Assembly: GCA_963995505.1 (NCBI GenBank)
Contig: OZ023181.1
Location: forward strand, 5,679,487 to 5,743,486
Direction: 5' to 3'
Origin: Hypericum androsaemum
Lineage: Eukaryota; Streptophyta; Magnoliopsida; Malpighiales; Hypericaceae
DNA: 64,000 nucleotides
The notes beneath the pieces were generated by a model that was not told the origin of the DNA, did not search any database, and saw nothing but the letters and a program-made list of their open reading frames with translations. Position 1 is the stretch's first letter. Each line of letters begins with the position of its first letter. Positions 32,480 through 43,660 of this stretch are shown piece after piece. A program made the position numbers and the translations under genes.

Positions 32480-33938
32480 GGGCAAATTAATTTCACGTCC
32501 ATGATCTTTGGTCACCTTCCTCTTAGGATCCCTGGCTTTTGGAAAATAATTTTTTCATCCCTAAGTTTTGATAATAATAGACTCTCGAGTTCCTTAAAGG
32601 AATTTTTTTTTTTCTCTGGTAAACTCCCACTTGAAATGACAAAAATACTCCTCCTACTTAAAAATAAAAAATCTCTTTCATTCCCCTTCTTCCGCCTCCC
32701 ATCTCATTTCCATCCTCCCAACCTTCAACCACAACTCAAAACCAAAATTTTTTAGTAAAAATTATAACTTTTAGAATTTAACAGAGTGGAAATTTCTTAG
32801 TTGAGGTGATATAATGATGAATTGCGGGTTTCGTTGGTGTCGTAGGAGTTAGTGAGTTAAGTATCACAAAGCCAGCTTTGTTCGTATTCCTCATCCAAAC
32901 AGTTGAAATCGAACTGATTGCTATTCCTACATAGGTGTGACCTTAATACTAAATACTTAATACAATTTTTTTCCCCACCGTACTTGAGTTTGTGGATACA
33001 TAAAGTATAAAACAAAGGAAAAGTTAATAAATGCCTTAATTACAATGTTATCCCACACAGAAACCCATCCCAGATCCAGAGCATCTCCTCCCTCCATCCT
33101 CTACTCCCTCGCTCTATTCGTCACAAACCCATCCTCCAAACTATAAATCAAAATACTAACTCATGTATGGTCTGATGGATACGGTGTCAGTCCTTAAGCA
33201 TAAAGTGGGAGGATCGAATCTCATGACCGTCTAAGATCCAAAATTGTAGAAACAATTTAAATCTCACCAAAAAAAACTATAAATCAAAATTAATTTAATT
33301 TAATTACAAGGAAATGAGACATGTAGTTGATGGTAGGCTTCAGCTGCGACGAGACCGCCCCTTTTTCGGCTTCCTTGGCCGCCACCGCCCTCGTCTTCTC
33401 ATGTAACCACTTCGGATCTCATCTCTATCCTTACCTCTCCTAATCCTAACTTCGGGTCTTATCTCTATCCTTACCTCTCCTAACCCTAACTTCGGATCTC
33501 ATCTCTATTTGGAACTCACTGGTTACTGGCGTCCCACTTTCTTCCTTGGACTTTGAATTTAATTTCTGATGTGGTGCTTATTATGGAGAAAAACTATTTG
33601 GGTGATGATTTAATTAAGGGTTATTTCTGATTTGGGTTATTTTCATGTTGGGTGTTCTAATTAAAATTAAAATTTTTAGAATTAGGGTTGAAGGTTGGGA
33701 GGATGGAGATGAGGTGGGAGGAAGAAGAAGGAAAAGGAAGAAGGAAAGAGGTTTTTTATTTTTAAGTGGGAGAGGTATTTTGGTTATTTCAAGTGGGAAT
33801 TTACCGGAGAAAAAGAAATATTCTGGCTCCAGAGACCCGAAAGTCTATTATCATCAAAATTTAGGGACGAAAAAATCATTTTCCAAAATCTAGGAACTCT
33901 AGAGAGAAGGTGACGAAATGTCATGGACAAATTTCCCC
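32480..33938. mobile_element. Non-autonomous MULE, family 1 copy B
   Basis: The left end GGGCAAATTAATTTCACGTC and the right end, on the other strand, GGGGAAATTTGTCCATGACA form imperfect inverted repeats of about 190 bp. The 9-bp target duplication TTGATTTTA is perfect (32471-32479, 33939-33947). The TIRs match those of the MULE at 9185-10625 (shared TTTGGTCACC, AAGTTTTGAT, CCCACTTGAAATGAC). The 1.46-kb interior has no transposase; a ~41-bp tandem repeat (TCTATCCTTACCTCTCCTAA) occurs at about 33410-33510. It lies at the 5' end of the remorin gene. Confidence 0.9.
33408..33512. repeat. ~41-bp tandem repeat inside MULE
   Basis: TAACTTCGGATCTCATCTCT, TAACTTCGGGTCTTATCTCT and TAACTTCGGATCTCATCTCT recur with period about 41-42 bp, linked by ATCCTTACCTCTCCTAA. 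It is GC-richer than the element ends. Confidence 0.8.
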
Positions 33939-34017
33939 TTGATTTTATAATGACCATGAGAGTTTAAAATTACCTGGGAAAACTGAGGACGTACAATCAG
34001 GTGGTTAACGAAAGAGG

Positions 34018-35641
34018 GATCTTTTATTTTATTATTAGCAATTTGAACTTTAATTAGGTCGATTTACCCTAAAATTAACTCGAAATCATCAGCATTGGTG
34101 GAAAATCGTTCAATATCAGGGTCCTTGTAGTTTTTTAGAGGGAAAATATTTCAACGTTGTAAGAAAATGCTTTTGGAAATATTGATATTTAATACGCCAG
34201 AAAGTTGAAGAAATAAAGAGTGTAATTTACTTTTGCCCGTTTAGTTCTTGGAGTCGTTAAATCTTTTGTTTTTCTTTGTCTATTTTCTCACCCCTGCTAT
34301 ATTTTTCTTTTTATTAATAAAGTTTCACCATTTAGTAAAAACTAAAAAGAGTGTAATTTAATAATTAATACCTCGGTGTACATGGAAGGAACTCCCTCGT
34401 TTAGGAGTCAAATCCTTGACCTGAAAGTTATAAATATCTCATTTCTAAAAAAAAGTTACAAAATTCTCTACATTACCATTAATAATGGTTCGGTGAATAG
34501 TAGTGACATGAATAATATTTATAATTGTAGTGATATTGATTTTGTTAGTGAATTATTTGGTAACTGTTCCATTATTTATAGGAATGATAATATTACATTC
34601 CAATTACTAAAGTCAAATTGTTTGACTCCCAGTATATGATAATAAAGTTACTAATTTTTTATTTTACTCTTGTGCTCGTAAAATTTTTTTTAAACCACTT
34701 TTTCGTACTACGTGATTTCGAACTTTGATTCACTATTACCTCATGATTTTAAATTCTTTGATCACGTGACAGAGGTTTTACCTGAATCACAACCATGTGA
34801 CACCCGTTATTTCTAATTACTTGAGATATCATGCGTGTTATGACATGTCATTGTTTTATTTGCGGATTACAACACTAACTTTATCCATATGACATGGCAC
34901 TTCATTAATTTGAGGAAAAAATGGACAAAATCAATAGCATTTGGATTCAAATCTGGACCCAGAGAAGATCGGTGATGTCCAAATGAGGGCCAATGGTAAG
35001 CCATCGAATAAAATTAAGGATAAATTATCTTTAGGTCCTTGGAGTATAGTCAAATAAATGATTTGATCCCTGTATTTCAAAAATGCATGTAGTCGTCCCG
35101 TAATTGGCTAAATTATACTATCAAGTCCCTCGCTAACGTCATTAATAATTTTTTTATATATTTGAAATGGTTATTAATATTATACACTTGCTCCGGCCGA
35201 CATGAACTTTCGATCATCTTCTCCGGTCATTTTTTTGGCGAATACCAACTCTGATTATTTTTTTCGGTCATATTTTCGACGAACACTAACTCCGTTTATT
35301 ATTCATGTCACTACTATTTACCAAACCATTATTACTGATAATGTAGAGATTACTGTAATTTTTAGGTCAAGGATTCACTCCGAAACGAGGGAGTTCCTTC
35401 CATGTACACCGAGAGGTAAAAATTAGTAAATTACACCCTTCTTTTCTTCAACCTTCTGGCGTCTTAAACATCAATATTTCTAAAAACACTTTCTTAAAAC
35501 TTTGAAATGTTTCTTCTCTAAAAAATACAAAGATCTGATATTGAACCATTTGCAACAATGAATACTGCTGGTCATTAGAGGTTAATTTAATGGTAAATTG
35601 ACCTAATTAAAGTTCGAATTGCCAAATAATAAAAGAAGTCC
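34018..35641. repeat. 1.6-kb imperfect inverted repeat
   Basis: The left arm (34018-34515) and right arm (35299-35641) are reverse complements. Shared blocks include GGTGTACATGGAAGGAACTC, TCAAATTGCTAATAA-like outer sequence and AGTAGTGACATGAATAAT. The left arm carries an extra 116 bp (34230-34345) bounded by a perfect 15-bp direct repeat AAAGAGTGTAATTTA, which looks like a later insertion. The 780-bp centre includes a short GGATAAATTATCTTTAGGTC segment resembling a MULE end (about 35020). No coding capacity and no outer target duplication found. Confidence 0.8.
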
Positions 35642-35681
35642 ATTACTATTTGGATACATCTACTTAATGATCCCACCAAAT

Positions 35682-35734
35682 GAATATATATATATATATA
35701 TATATATTTATTTATTTATTTATTTATTTATTGT
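35682..35734. repeat. (TA)n followed by (TTTA)n microsatellite
   Basis: A run of TA dinucleotides passes into TTTA tetranucleotides over about 50 bp. Confidence 0.95.
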
Positions 35735-36854
35735 ATTACTCTGTGAGAGAAAATTATACTTTGAGTATTGAAGGTACAAATCTCCACATATTTGCCAAAA
35801 GATATTTAGCCTAATGACACAAAACGTTATCAAATTCAAGAAAATCTGGTGTTCAAACAACGACAAGTATAATGATGTAAAAAAATTATCTTTCAAAAAA
35901 ATCTCCACATATACGAATCCAAGAAACGCCTAGAACGAAACACCTAGAAATTTCTGCCAAAATCGATCGTCTTGAACCCAATATGCCACGGATAGTTACA
36001 TTTCTATATATAATAATTTGTAAATAATAACATCCAAATAAGTTTCAAAAACATTAGTGCTCGTGGCTTACGCTAATTAAGGAGTCAGTAAACCAAAACA
36101 TTTCCATAATTGCCAACGAGTATTTAACCTAAAGGTATATGGGTTACATGGAATTGGATTGAGTAGAGACTATATAAAAATTATCTTCATGTGATGATTC
36201 TATTTTAGGTTGTTAAATTTGATTTAAAAAAATATCCTAGAGATCTAATGGCTAAAATTTAATGAACTTGCTCACAAAAGTAAACTCGGTATTTAACACA
36301 ATACCACACAACCTAAAGTATCACCTCCCTCACTTTCTTTTCTCTAGCCGCTAAACTAAGTCAGAAATCAGAAAATCATAACCTGCTTGGAATCAATATT
36401 TACAGAGAGGGCTTCGAATCAATATTTTCGCATACTGGAAGATCATCAACATCGAGGATATTTTAAGCTTTATACATTCAAGATAGGCAGAGAGTATTAT
36501 TATTCATGATTTTCTGCTCGGATTGAATCGAGCGTTAAATCCTTTGTGGAGAGAGCTCCAAGGACCGGAAGGGAAGCTGAGACAAGCTTGCTCAGGTGCT
36601 TCAGCCATTTGTTCCTCTTTCTTTCATTGTAATATATTTTTAGCTTCACGTGATGTGATAATTGTGATGTTGGTATATTTGTGAAAATTTGTATGTATAT
36701 ACAATCATATTGGTATGCATTGTGTGTTTGTTAAGTGCACTTTTGATTTCTGCTATTTGCTGCTGTTTGAAAACATAAAATCATCGGTGTCTACCACGAT
36801 CAGCAGCCCCACGAACAGCAACCCCACTCTTGCATGCGTCGGCATGTTTATAGT
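35735..36854. other. Intergenic, nothing recognised
   Basis: Mostly AT-rich. A less AT-rich stretch at about 36420-36620 could be an exon or LTR fragment, but no family was recognised. Confidence 0.4.
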
Positions 36855-39800
36855 TAGGGGTGAGCATTCGGTTCGACCCGATCTGATCCAAACTGTTAGA
36901 TCCAAAACCCGAAAAGTAAGAAAACAAAGACCCAAACCATACCATTCATTCTCCGGATCTAGACCCGATGCGAACCAAAAATTTTTGTTTGGGTCCAATC
37001 CAGACCCATTTTTCGAACAAAATATGTGCTCGTCTTTTCTCTTACACTCCTACTTGGATGTGCGCGCCTATGTCTTAAAAAATTATGAGCAATTCAAAAA
37101 AAAGTCCAAAGTAATCTATTTATTCTAATCATAATCTCATAAATTCCAAATATAAAAAAAATTAAAAAAGTGATAAATCCATAAATTCCAAACATAAAAT
37201 AAACAAGTGATACATTTATAAGTTCTAAATATTAAGCAAGTGACAGTTCAATAAATTCCAAACATGTAAAATCAAACATGCGACAATTCCATAGTTCAGA
37301 ACATTAAACAAGTGATAGGTTCAAACAGCAAGCATTACTCCAAAGCTACAAACTTGAAAAACTCCATAATCTATTTTCTCATCTCCACTATCCATTATCT
37401 TCAAACTTGAAAAACTTCATCATCATTTGTTTCCACCAACATCAATGATCTCAGATGGAGCATCTAGTGAAGTACGAGCGTTTTCTAACAAATGACACAA
37501 ACTTATGTATTAGATAATTAATAAAATGATAACTTAAGATACAAGACGATCAAATATATATAACTTACCAAATGCAATTTTGTCCTAGTCTTCGGAATTC
37601 TCTTTCACGTTAATAGGAAGAAAATATCCTCTTAGCCAATCTTGAGAACACAATAAAGCTTCCACATTTGAAGGAGCCAAAGAGCTCCTAAATTCATCTA
37701 ACACTCGTCCATCCGTGCTAAAAGTTGACTTCAGAAGCAACTGTAGAGATTGTCATCGCTAATACATTACGAGCCATTTGAGAAAGGATAGGAAATCTAA
37801 TAGCATTTCCCTTCCACCATTGAACAATGTCAAATTTTGGCACCTTATTCACGCGTCCCTCTTCAAGGTAAATATCCAAATCAAATTTAGCAGATTGTCC
37901 ACTTTCTCCATCAAACATTTGATATTTTCTATCATCACAACACTAGATGAACCACTCTCCTCATTTGCAGATGAAGATGCAACATTTGAACTACCTTCAC
38001 TCCTCTCATCAATAATCAATGGTGCCAACTCCTCTTTATAATGGTTAAAGAGTCTATAGAGAGATTCTTTTATTTTCACCTTCATCAAATCAACCATATT
38101 GGGATCATCGTGCAAAAGATGCATCGTGAACTCTGCAAATTTTAATTTATATCGAGGATCCATGACATCCGCTACAAAAATCAACATGTTCATCTTTTCA
38201 GGACTTTCCCAATATTTGTCGAATTTTTCGTTCATTTTTTTGGCAGTCCTACTCATGTCAACATCAGCACTCTTCATCCATTGCTTCAAAGTGGTAGTGA
38301 GAGCAATAATCTCATGATAAAAGATATTAGCTGTAACATATTGAGAACCAGATATCTTCAAGGTCAACTCATAAAAATTCTTAAGAAAACTATGGAGTCT
38401 CCGAACATAATCTCAATCACTTGCTTCAGGAACTCCTTCTCCTTCCCCTGCCGATAGCTCTATGAAAAAAAATATATCCTCTTTTTCGAACCTTTTCCAA
38501 ACTTTCTCATGTTTCAAAGCTGCATTTAACATGAAGTATGTATAATTCCATCTAGTTTTTACATCCAAAGCTAGTTCCACATTACTTTGATCACTTTTCA
38601 TAAACATGCATTCTTTGAATCGACTAATTCTAGCAGGAGAATGTTTCACATATCTTACCGCTTCTCGAATTCTGACGACGGATTTTGGTGCATCTTTCAA
38701 TTTTAGGCCATCAACACAAACAAGGTTTAGAATGTGTGCAACACACCTTATATGCATGAACTCACCACCAAGAACACTTCCCTTATTTGAACCATATTCT
38801 TCCTTTAGATGTTTAATAGCTACATCATTTGAACTTGCATTATCAACCGTGATGGTAAAATTTTTGTCAATCCCCCAAGCACGCAAAATCTTCTCAATGG
38901 CAATAGCAAGATTACTTCCCTGATGAGATTCAATAGTTGTAAAACTCAACAACTTCTTGCTAAAATTTCAATTTTCATCTACATAATGCATGGTTATGCA
39001 CATATAATTTATTTGTTGCACAGAAGTCCAAGTATCAGTTGTGTGACATACCATTTTCTTGGACTTTTAAGAAACTTAATCAACTTCTCCTTTTCATCAC
39101 GGAAGATCTGATAGCAATTAAGTTGAATAGTAAACCGTGATGGGATATAAAATTTGGGGTTTAATGAGGCCACGAAACTTCGAAATCCCATCCCATCAAC
39201 ATGTGCGAAAGACAATTCATCAAGAATAATCATTTCAGCCAATTTCTTTCTAGAAACTTGTGGGTCATACCTCCAAGATGAAAGAGTTTCACCTCCTGCT
39301 TCAAATTTTGTCACTTTCAATTGGGCTTGAGTGGAGTCATCATGTGACTTCTTTTTACAAATTTTATCTACGTGCTTTCGTAGCGAGGAAATCCCATTTT
39401 TATTAGTATCAGCTGAAAATATAGCTAAACAATTATTGCATCTTGCCTTCCAAACACCTTGATCATCCTGAAACCTTGTAAACTCATTCCAAATTTCCCA
39501 TCTCAATGTACTCTCTTTTCTTTTCAAAGTTGTTTTAGTCGTCATTGTGCTTCCTATCTTCAAATCATCACCCTTCAATACGAAAGTATAAACAAAATAA
39601 ACAATTACTTAATTAACATAATTTTATTATAAACAATTCCAAATCATTAACGCTTTGAACTCAAAATAGTTTAATAGTTACCTTTTCTAAATTTTTATTT
39701 TCCACCAAGTGCAATCACATTGCTAGGAACCTTGAATTGAGGCATTTCAGGAGTGCACTGTGAACTCAAGTACGGTCTACATCTCTACGAACATAAACAA

Positions 39801-40443
39801 TTAGCAAATTAGAAGTTGGATTGTTTACAATAAACACATATTAACACTACGACCCTTATAAGTACATACGAGATTATTTATAAATTTTTTAGGATCGCAA
39901 CAAATTACATAGTTCTAGACAATAATTGGAAGACCAAAGAGGACAACTTAGCATGTTCACGTAAATCACATGCAAGTTATTAATGAATCTCCAACAAAGT
40001 AAAATCGTTGTATTAGCCTTATCTTCCTATTGACGTGGAACCACTGTGCTAACCTTTTCTTCCCATTAATCACATGAAATAAATGAAATCTAGAAAGTCT
40101 CAAATCAGATTGGAAGATTTCTCACAACCGATTTATGTATATAGAAATATATATATTCATAAAGCAACTCATTACCTGCTGTAATGGATCTTCTGAACTT
40201 GGGATCGTATTCTTGAAGGTCTAGTCTAGATTGAGAACTAATTTTCTTAATGCGAGGGGTGGCTTATTAGGTCAAACCGTCAAGATATTAGGGTAGAGTA
40301 TGACTAATTGAAAATTTGTGGTTCGGTCTGAATTTTTGCAGTTTTTTATAAAGAGATTTGGACCGGACTCGATAATCATTTTGCTTAACAAATCTGACCC
40401 GAACCAAAACAAATATTTTTTTAGTCCAGTTTGGAACCAAATA
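36855..40443 (-). mobile_element. hAT-superfamily DNA transposon, degenerate autonomous copy
   Basis: The left end is TAGGGGTGAGCATTCGGTTC, a typical plant hAT terminus. The 8-bp sequence TTTATAGT precedes it (36847-36854) and recurs at 40444-40451, marking the right boundary. The right end, read on the other strand, is TATTTGGTTCCAAACTGG; relative to the left end about 11 bases (the GGGGTGAGCAT part) are deleted. Subterminal CCGAACC/GACCCG motifs occur at both ends, as in other hATs. The interior encodes a broken transposase on the minus strand. Confidence 0.82.
37560..39578 (-). pseudogene. hAT transposase (BED finger, RNase H-like core, dimerisation domain), broken
   Basis: The minus-strand frame from 39578 begins with a BED-type zinc finger (ARCNNCLAIFSADTNKNGIS then LRKHVDKIC). 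It continues with hAT core sequence IITVDNASSNDVAI-like (TITVDNASSNDVAIKHL) and HIRCVAHILNLVC at 38952-38413, then YKLKFAEF at 38367-37849, and closes with the C-terminal dimerisation domain (FDIVQWWKGNAIRFPILSQM, TVASE, then after a one-base shift STDGRVLDEFRSSLAPSNVE). Frame breaks at about 38960, 38400, 37900 and 37740 make it non-functional. The order and content match RICESLEEPER-like plant hAT proteins. Confidence 0.88.
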
Positions 40444-40451
40444 TTTATAGT

Positions 40452-41650
40452 AACCCTCAAGAGTGCTCTTCAAGTTCTTAGGACAATGCTTGCACCACCA
40501 ATAAGTTACGTCAACCATCTATGTGAAAAATAAATCCAATAAGCAGCATGATCAAAAGCAACATTAAAAATGCTCCAACCATCATTAAACTTTTGGGAAA
40601 TTAAAAGGAAAGTTATTTCAACCAGAAAAGAGAAACCAATTTTGTTAGGATTGACGTCAAGCACAATAACAAATTCCATCAACAACCAAAAAGTTGAAAC
40701 AGTAAATCCCGCCCAAAAGCCAAAATTGCAACAACAATCTGAACGCCCTCCAATCCTATTGACACCAGGAAAGATGTTTTCACGAGTACTCTGGTACAAG
40801 ATGGACAACATCAAGAATTTTTTTCAAGAAAGCACAAACAGATTTTGTCATGTCTACGGGTACCACTTGAGAGTTTTTGAAAATTGTATTCCCTATAAGT
40901 TTGTTGGATCTCTTTGTTGTGAATGATTTCCTCTGAGTTTTGGTACACTGTGAATGATTTCCTCTAAGTTTTGGTAGATCCGTGCTGTAGATTTTTTAAA
41001 TCTTTTTCTCTAAAACAAAAAAAAATAAACAAAAGAAACATAAAATGGGATAATAATAATAGAAGAAAATACGGCCTAAAAAGACACGAAATGGAGGATT
41101 ATTCGGAGATGTGCAACAATTATTTTGCATTTTTGAAATATTTTTCACTAAAACCTAAAAAAAGATAAAGAAATTGGGAGAATAACAGCGGATTATCCAG
41201 CGGAAAAAAGAGAAGACACAAAATAAGCACAACAAAACTGATTGTTATCTCAAGATGGTATAATCTGTTACGCCACTACAGAATTGTTTTCAGGATGAGT
41301 AACTCACCACAGTCTTCACGGTTGGGGGAATAAAGACATAAAACTTCGGTTGCACCCTCTTCTTCCTTTTCTTCTGCTTAATAACGTTCTGCTTATCAGA
41401 TTATTCATCAGACATTAACTCTTCAACATCCTATTTTTTTCTCCACCTCGTCAACTTCCTTCCCCCTTTTCTTAGCATCAATCAATTTTTTATAGTTTAA
41501 AAAATGTGATCCGACCGGCTAGGATTTGTCTTGTCATGGACATCCTCGGCTAGGAGAGTCAGAAGCAGAAACTCAAAAGGGTGTGTCTCGTTAGGGCCTC
41601 CCACATTCTCTCGGACCTGCTGGTTTTGGTTTGTCTCTCGGACATTCTGA
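40452..41650. other. Intergenic; one decayed minisatellite-like monomer
   Basis: About 41085-41250 resembles the monomers at 42400-43040 (GTGCAACAATTATTTTGCAT, GAATAACAGCGGA, CACAACAAAACTGATTGTTA). A short minus-strand basic frame (KQNVIKQKKRKKRVQPKFYV) lies at about 41330-41400 and may belong with the frame at 41651-42157. Nothing else was recognised. Confidence 0.4.
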
Positions 41651-42157
41651 TTAGGGTTCCTCCTGGCTAGGGTTCATCTCCTCTGGCACCAGGTTTATCT
41701 CGTTTGTAGCTCCTGCCTCGAGCGCTTGCACCTTATTATAAAAAGCCATGTGCGGGCCCTCACTGGAGACGAATTGGATGGTAAAGCAGTCACAGAGCAC
41801 GCAGGGGATCTTCAGGTGTTGTTCGGATTTGTTCAATAAATATTTTGTTTTCATCATCACCCAATGCCTCTTGAGAGTGAATATCGTCTTGCCATGGGTC
41901 TCCCTTTCCCTCTGGTTGTTGAGCTTAAGGACCTTCCTCTCCAATTTTGTCGTGAGTCTCCTCGCCTCTTCGTCGTCGCCCGCTCTCCTGGCAAACATTA
42001 TCTCTCTTTTGCATTGTGTGATTTTATCACTTATCTTCTCTATCTTGACTTGCATCTTGTACAAATCAATCACTTTCGTACCGTAATTCACTGCCAAATG
42101 TTCTGATTCCAGGAAGGATATCTTGGTCGTCAGCGGCGGGGGCGATGGCTGCTGCAT
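41651..42157 (-). CDS. Unidentified 168-codon frame, charged coiled-coil
   Basis: ATG-led, less AT-rich than its surroundings. Residues ~35-90 are rich in K, E and R with heptad-like spacing (KIEKISDKITQCKREIMFAR, RRLTTKLERKVLKLNNQRER), suggesting a coiled coil. There is no signal peptide or membrane segment. I recognise no family. It may be an exon of a lost gene or a captured fragment; no splice partners were identified. Confidence 0.35.
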   Translation of the reverse strand: MQQPSPPPLTTKISFLESEHLAVNYGTKVIDLYKMQVKIEKISDKITQCKREIMFARRAGDDEEARRLTTKLERKVLKLNNQRERETHGKTIFTLKRHWVMMKTKYLLNKSEQHLKIPCVLCDCFTIQFVSSEGPHMAFYNKVQALEAGATNEINLVPEEMNPSQEEP

Positions 42158-42399
42158 CGGATATGTTTTGGATTTGTGGGCGGCGGCGGCTACAAAGATT
42201 TGTGGGTTCTTCTTTCTTTTTCTTTTTGCTTTCTGGGGTTTAACCTAGAAATGTTGAGTTTACAACTTCATTTAGAACCAGGGATTTCAAAAAGGCCCAC
42301 CTTACGAATCGCTCAGATTCTGGTCGGACCATGTAGTTTGGTCAAATATTTTAGCTCATACATATCGGTCAGAACAGATTTTGTCCAACCCAACACAAA

Positions 42400-43040
42400 A
42401 AAGGATAAAAAGGAAAATCCGGCAAAAAAAAAGTTGAAAAGACGCAAAATAAGAACAACAAAACTGATTGTTACCTAAATATAAGACATAAATCCTAAAT
42501 TCCCAAAACAAGAACGATTGCAAAGGTTCCAAGATGTTCTGCAATTATTTTTCATTTTTCTAAAAAGAAAAAAGGGAGAATAAGAGAGGAAAATCCGGCA
42601 GCACAAACTGTAAAGACACAAACCAAGAACAACAAAATCGATTGTTACCTCAATATAAGACATAATCCCTAAGTTTGTTTTGAACAATTGCAAAAGTTAC
42701 AAAATGTTCCGCAATTATTTTCCATTTTTCAAATCTTTTTTGCTAAAACTTAAAAATGATAAACAAAAAAGGGAAAAATGAGAGAATAACAGTGGAAAAT
42801 TGGGCAAAAATAACTGAAAACTATCAAAACAAGAACAACAAAACCGATTGTTCATAAACCCTAAATTCTCAATATAAGTACCATTGCAAAAGTTCCGAGA
42901 TATTCCGCACTTGTTTTCATGTTTCAAATTTTTTTTCACTAAAATCATAAAACAGAAAAAAAAATGGAAAAATAACAGAGAAAAATCCAACGAAAAAAAT
43001 TGAAAATACACAAAAATAACAACAAAAATGATTTTTTTTT
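42400..43040. repeat. Decayed tandem array, monomers about 175-205 bp
   Basis: The landmark AACAACAAAAyTGATTGTT recurs at about 42453, 42628, 42834 and 43018. Between landmarks each unit carries AATATAAG, CATTGCAAAAGTT and TTCCGCA(A)TTATTTTCATTTTTC-like blocks in the same order. Units are strongly diverged and vary in length. A fifth monomer lies apart at about 41085-41250. Confidence 0.75.
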
Positions 43041-43119
43041 TCAACAATTATACTCACTGAATGAAAAGCATTTACAAAAACAATAATTACATGATTCTGG
43101 ACAAAAAAGGAACATGAAT

Positions 43120-43660
43120 TCAAGTCCATAACTCACGCATAATCTTCTTCAACTTCGCTCGTGCTACAAACGCAGCTGCGGAGATGATTGAAGCGATGAG
43201 CATTGTGGAGACGTAGTTCTATCTGTGGGTGGAAAGATATCCTGCCAACACTGGTCCCAGCGCTGCTCCGGCAGAACTAGTAGAGTCCAAGATGGAAGTA
43301 ACAGTGGCCTCCTGTGTACCCAATTCGGCCACAAAGGCGGACGTAATCGACACGTATGGGCCATTCACTAGAAGACCACGTATGAACAACAAAGATATAG
43401 TCATCATCGAGGAAGTGCTACCATAAAACCAATAAAGGACCAGGGCCGAAACCGAAAGCACGAGGAACGGAATAAAAGTTAGTGCTCGAGTGTGGATCAC
43501 GTGGGAGACATATCTGGCCATTATTGCGCCGAAAGCTCCACCAACATCAAACGCTATGGCATGACTTCCGGCGTAAACCTCGGTAAAGAACAATCCTATA
43601 TTATACCTACAAGTTTGGGCACCCAAACTACTCCCTTGTACAACACTGTACAAGGTTACA
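43120..43660 (-). pseudogene. C-terminal fragment of a glycerol-3-phosphate transporter (MFS, SLC37-like)
   Basis: The minus frame contains FDVGGAFGAIMARYVSH, SVSALVLYWFYGSTSSM, LLFIRGLLVNGPYVSITSAF and AALGPVLAGYLSTHR. These are ordered C-terminal membrane-segment blocks of plant glycerol-3-phosphate permeases. After STHR the frame shifts, and MLIASIISAAAFVARAKLKK (last membrane segment and tail) follows to a stop at 43120-43122. The N-terminal half is missing and the segment before FDVGG does not match well. Hence a truncated pseudogene. Confidence 0.8.

Noticed and set aside
42475..43129. Several phenylalanine-rich minus frames that look like membrane proteins
   Set aside because: They are translations of the A-rich decayed tandem array; hydrophobicity comes from poly-A/T composition.
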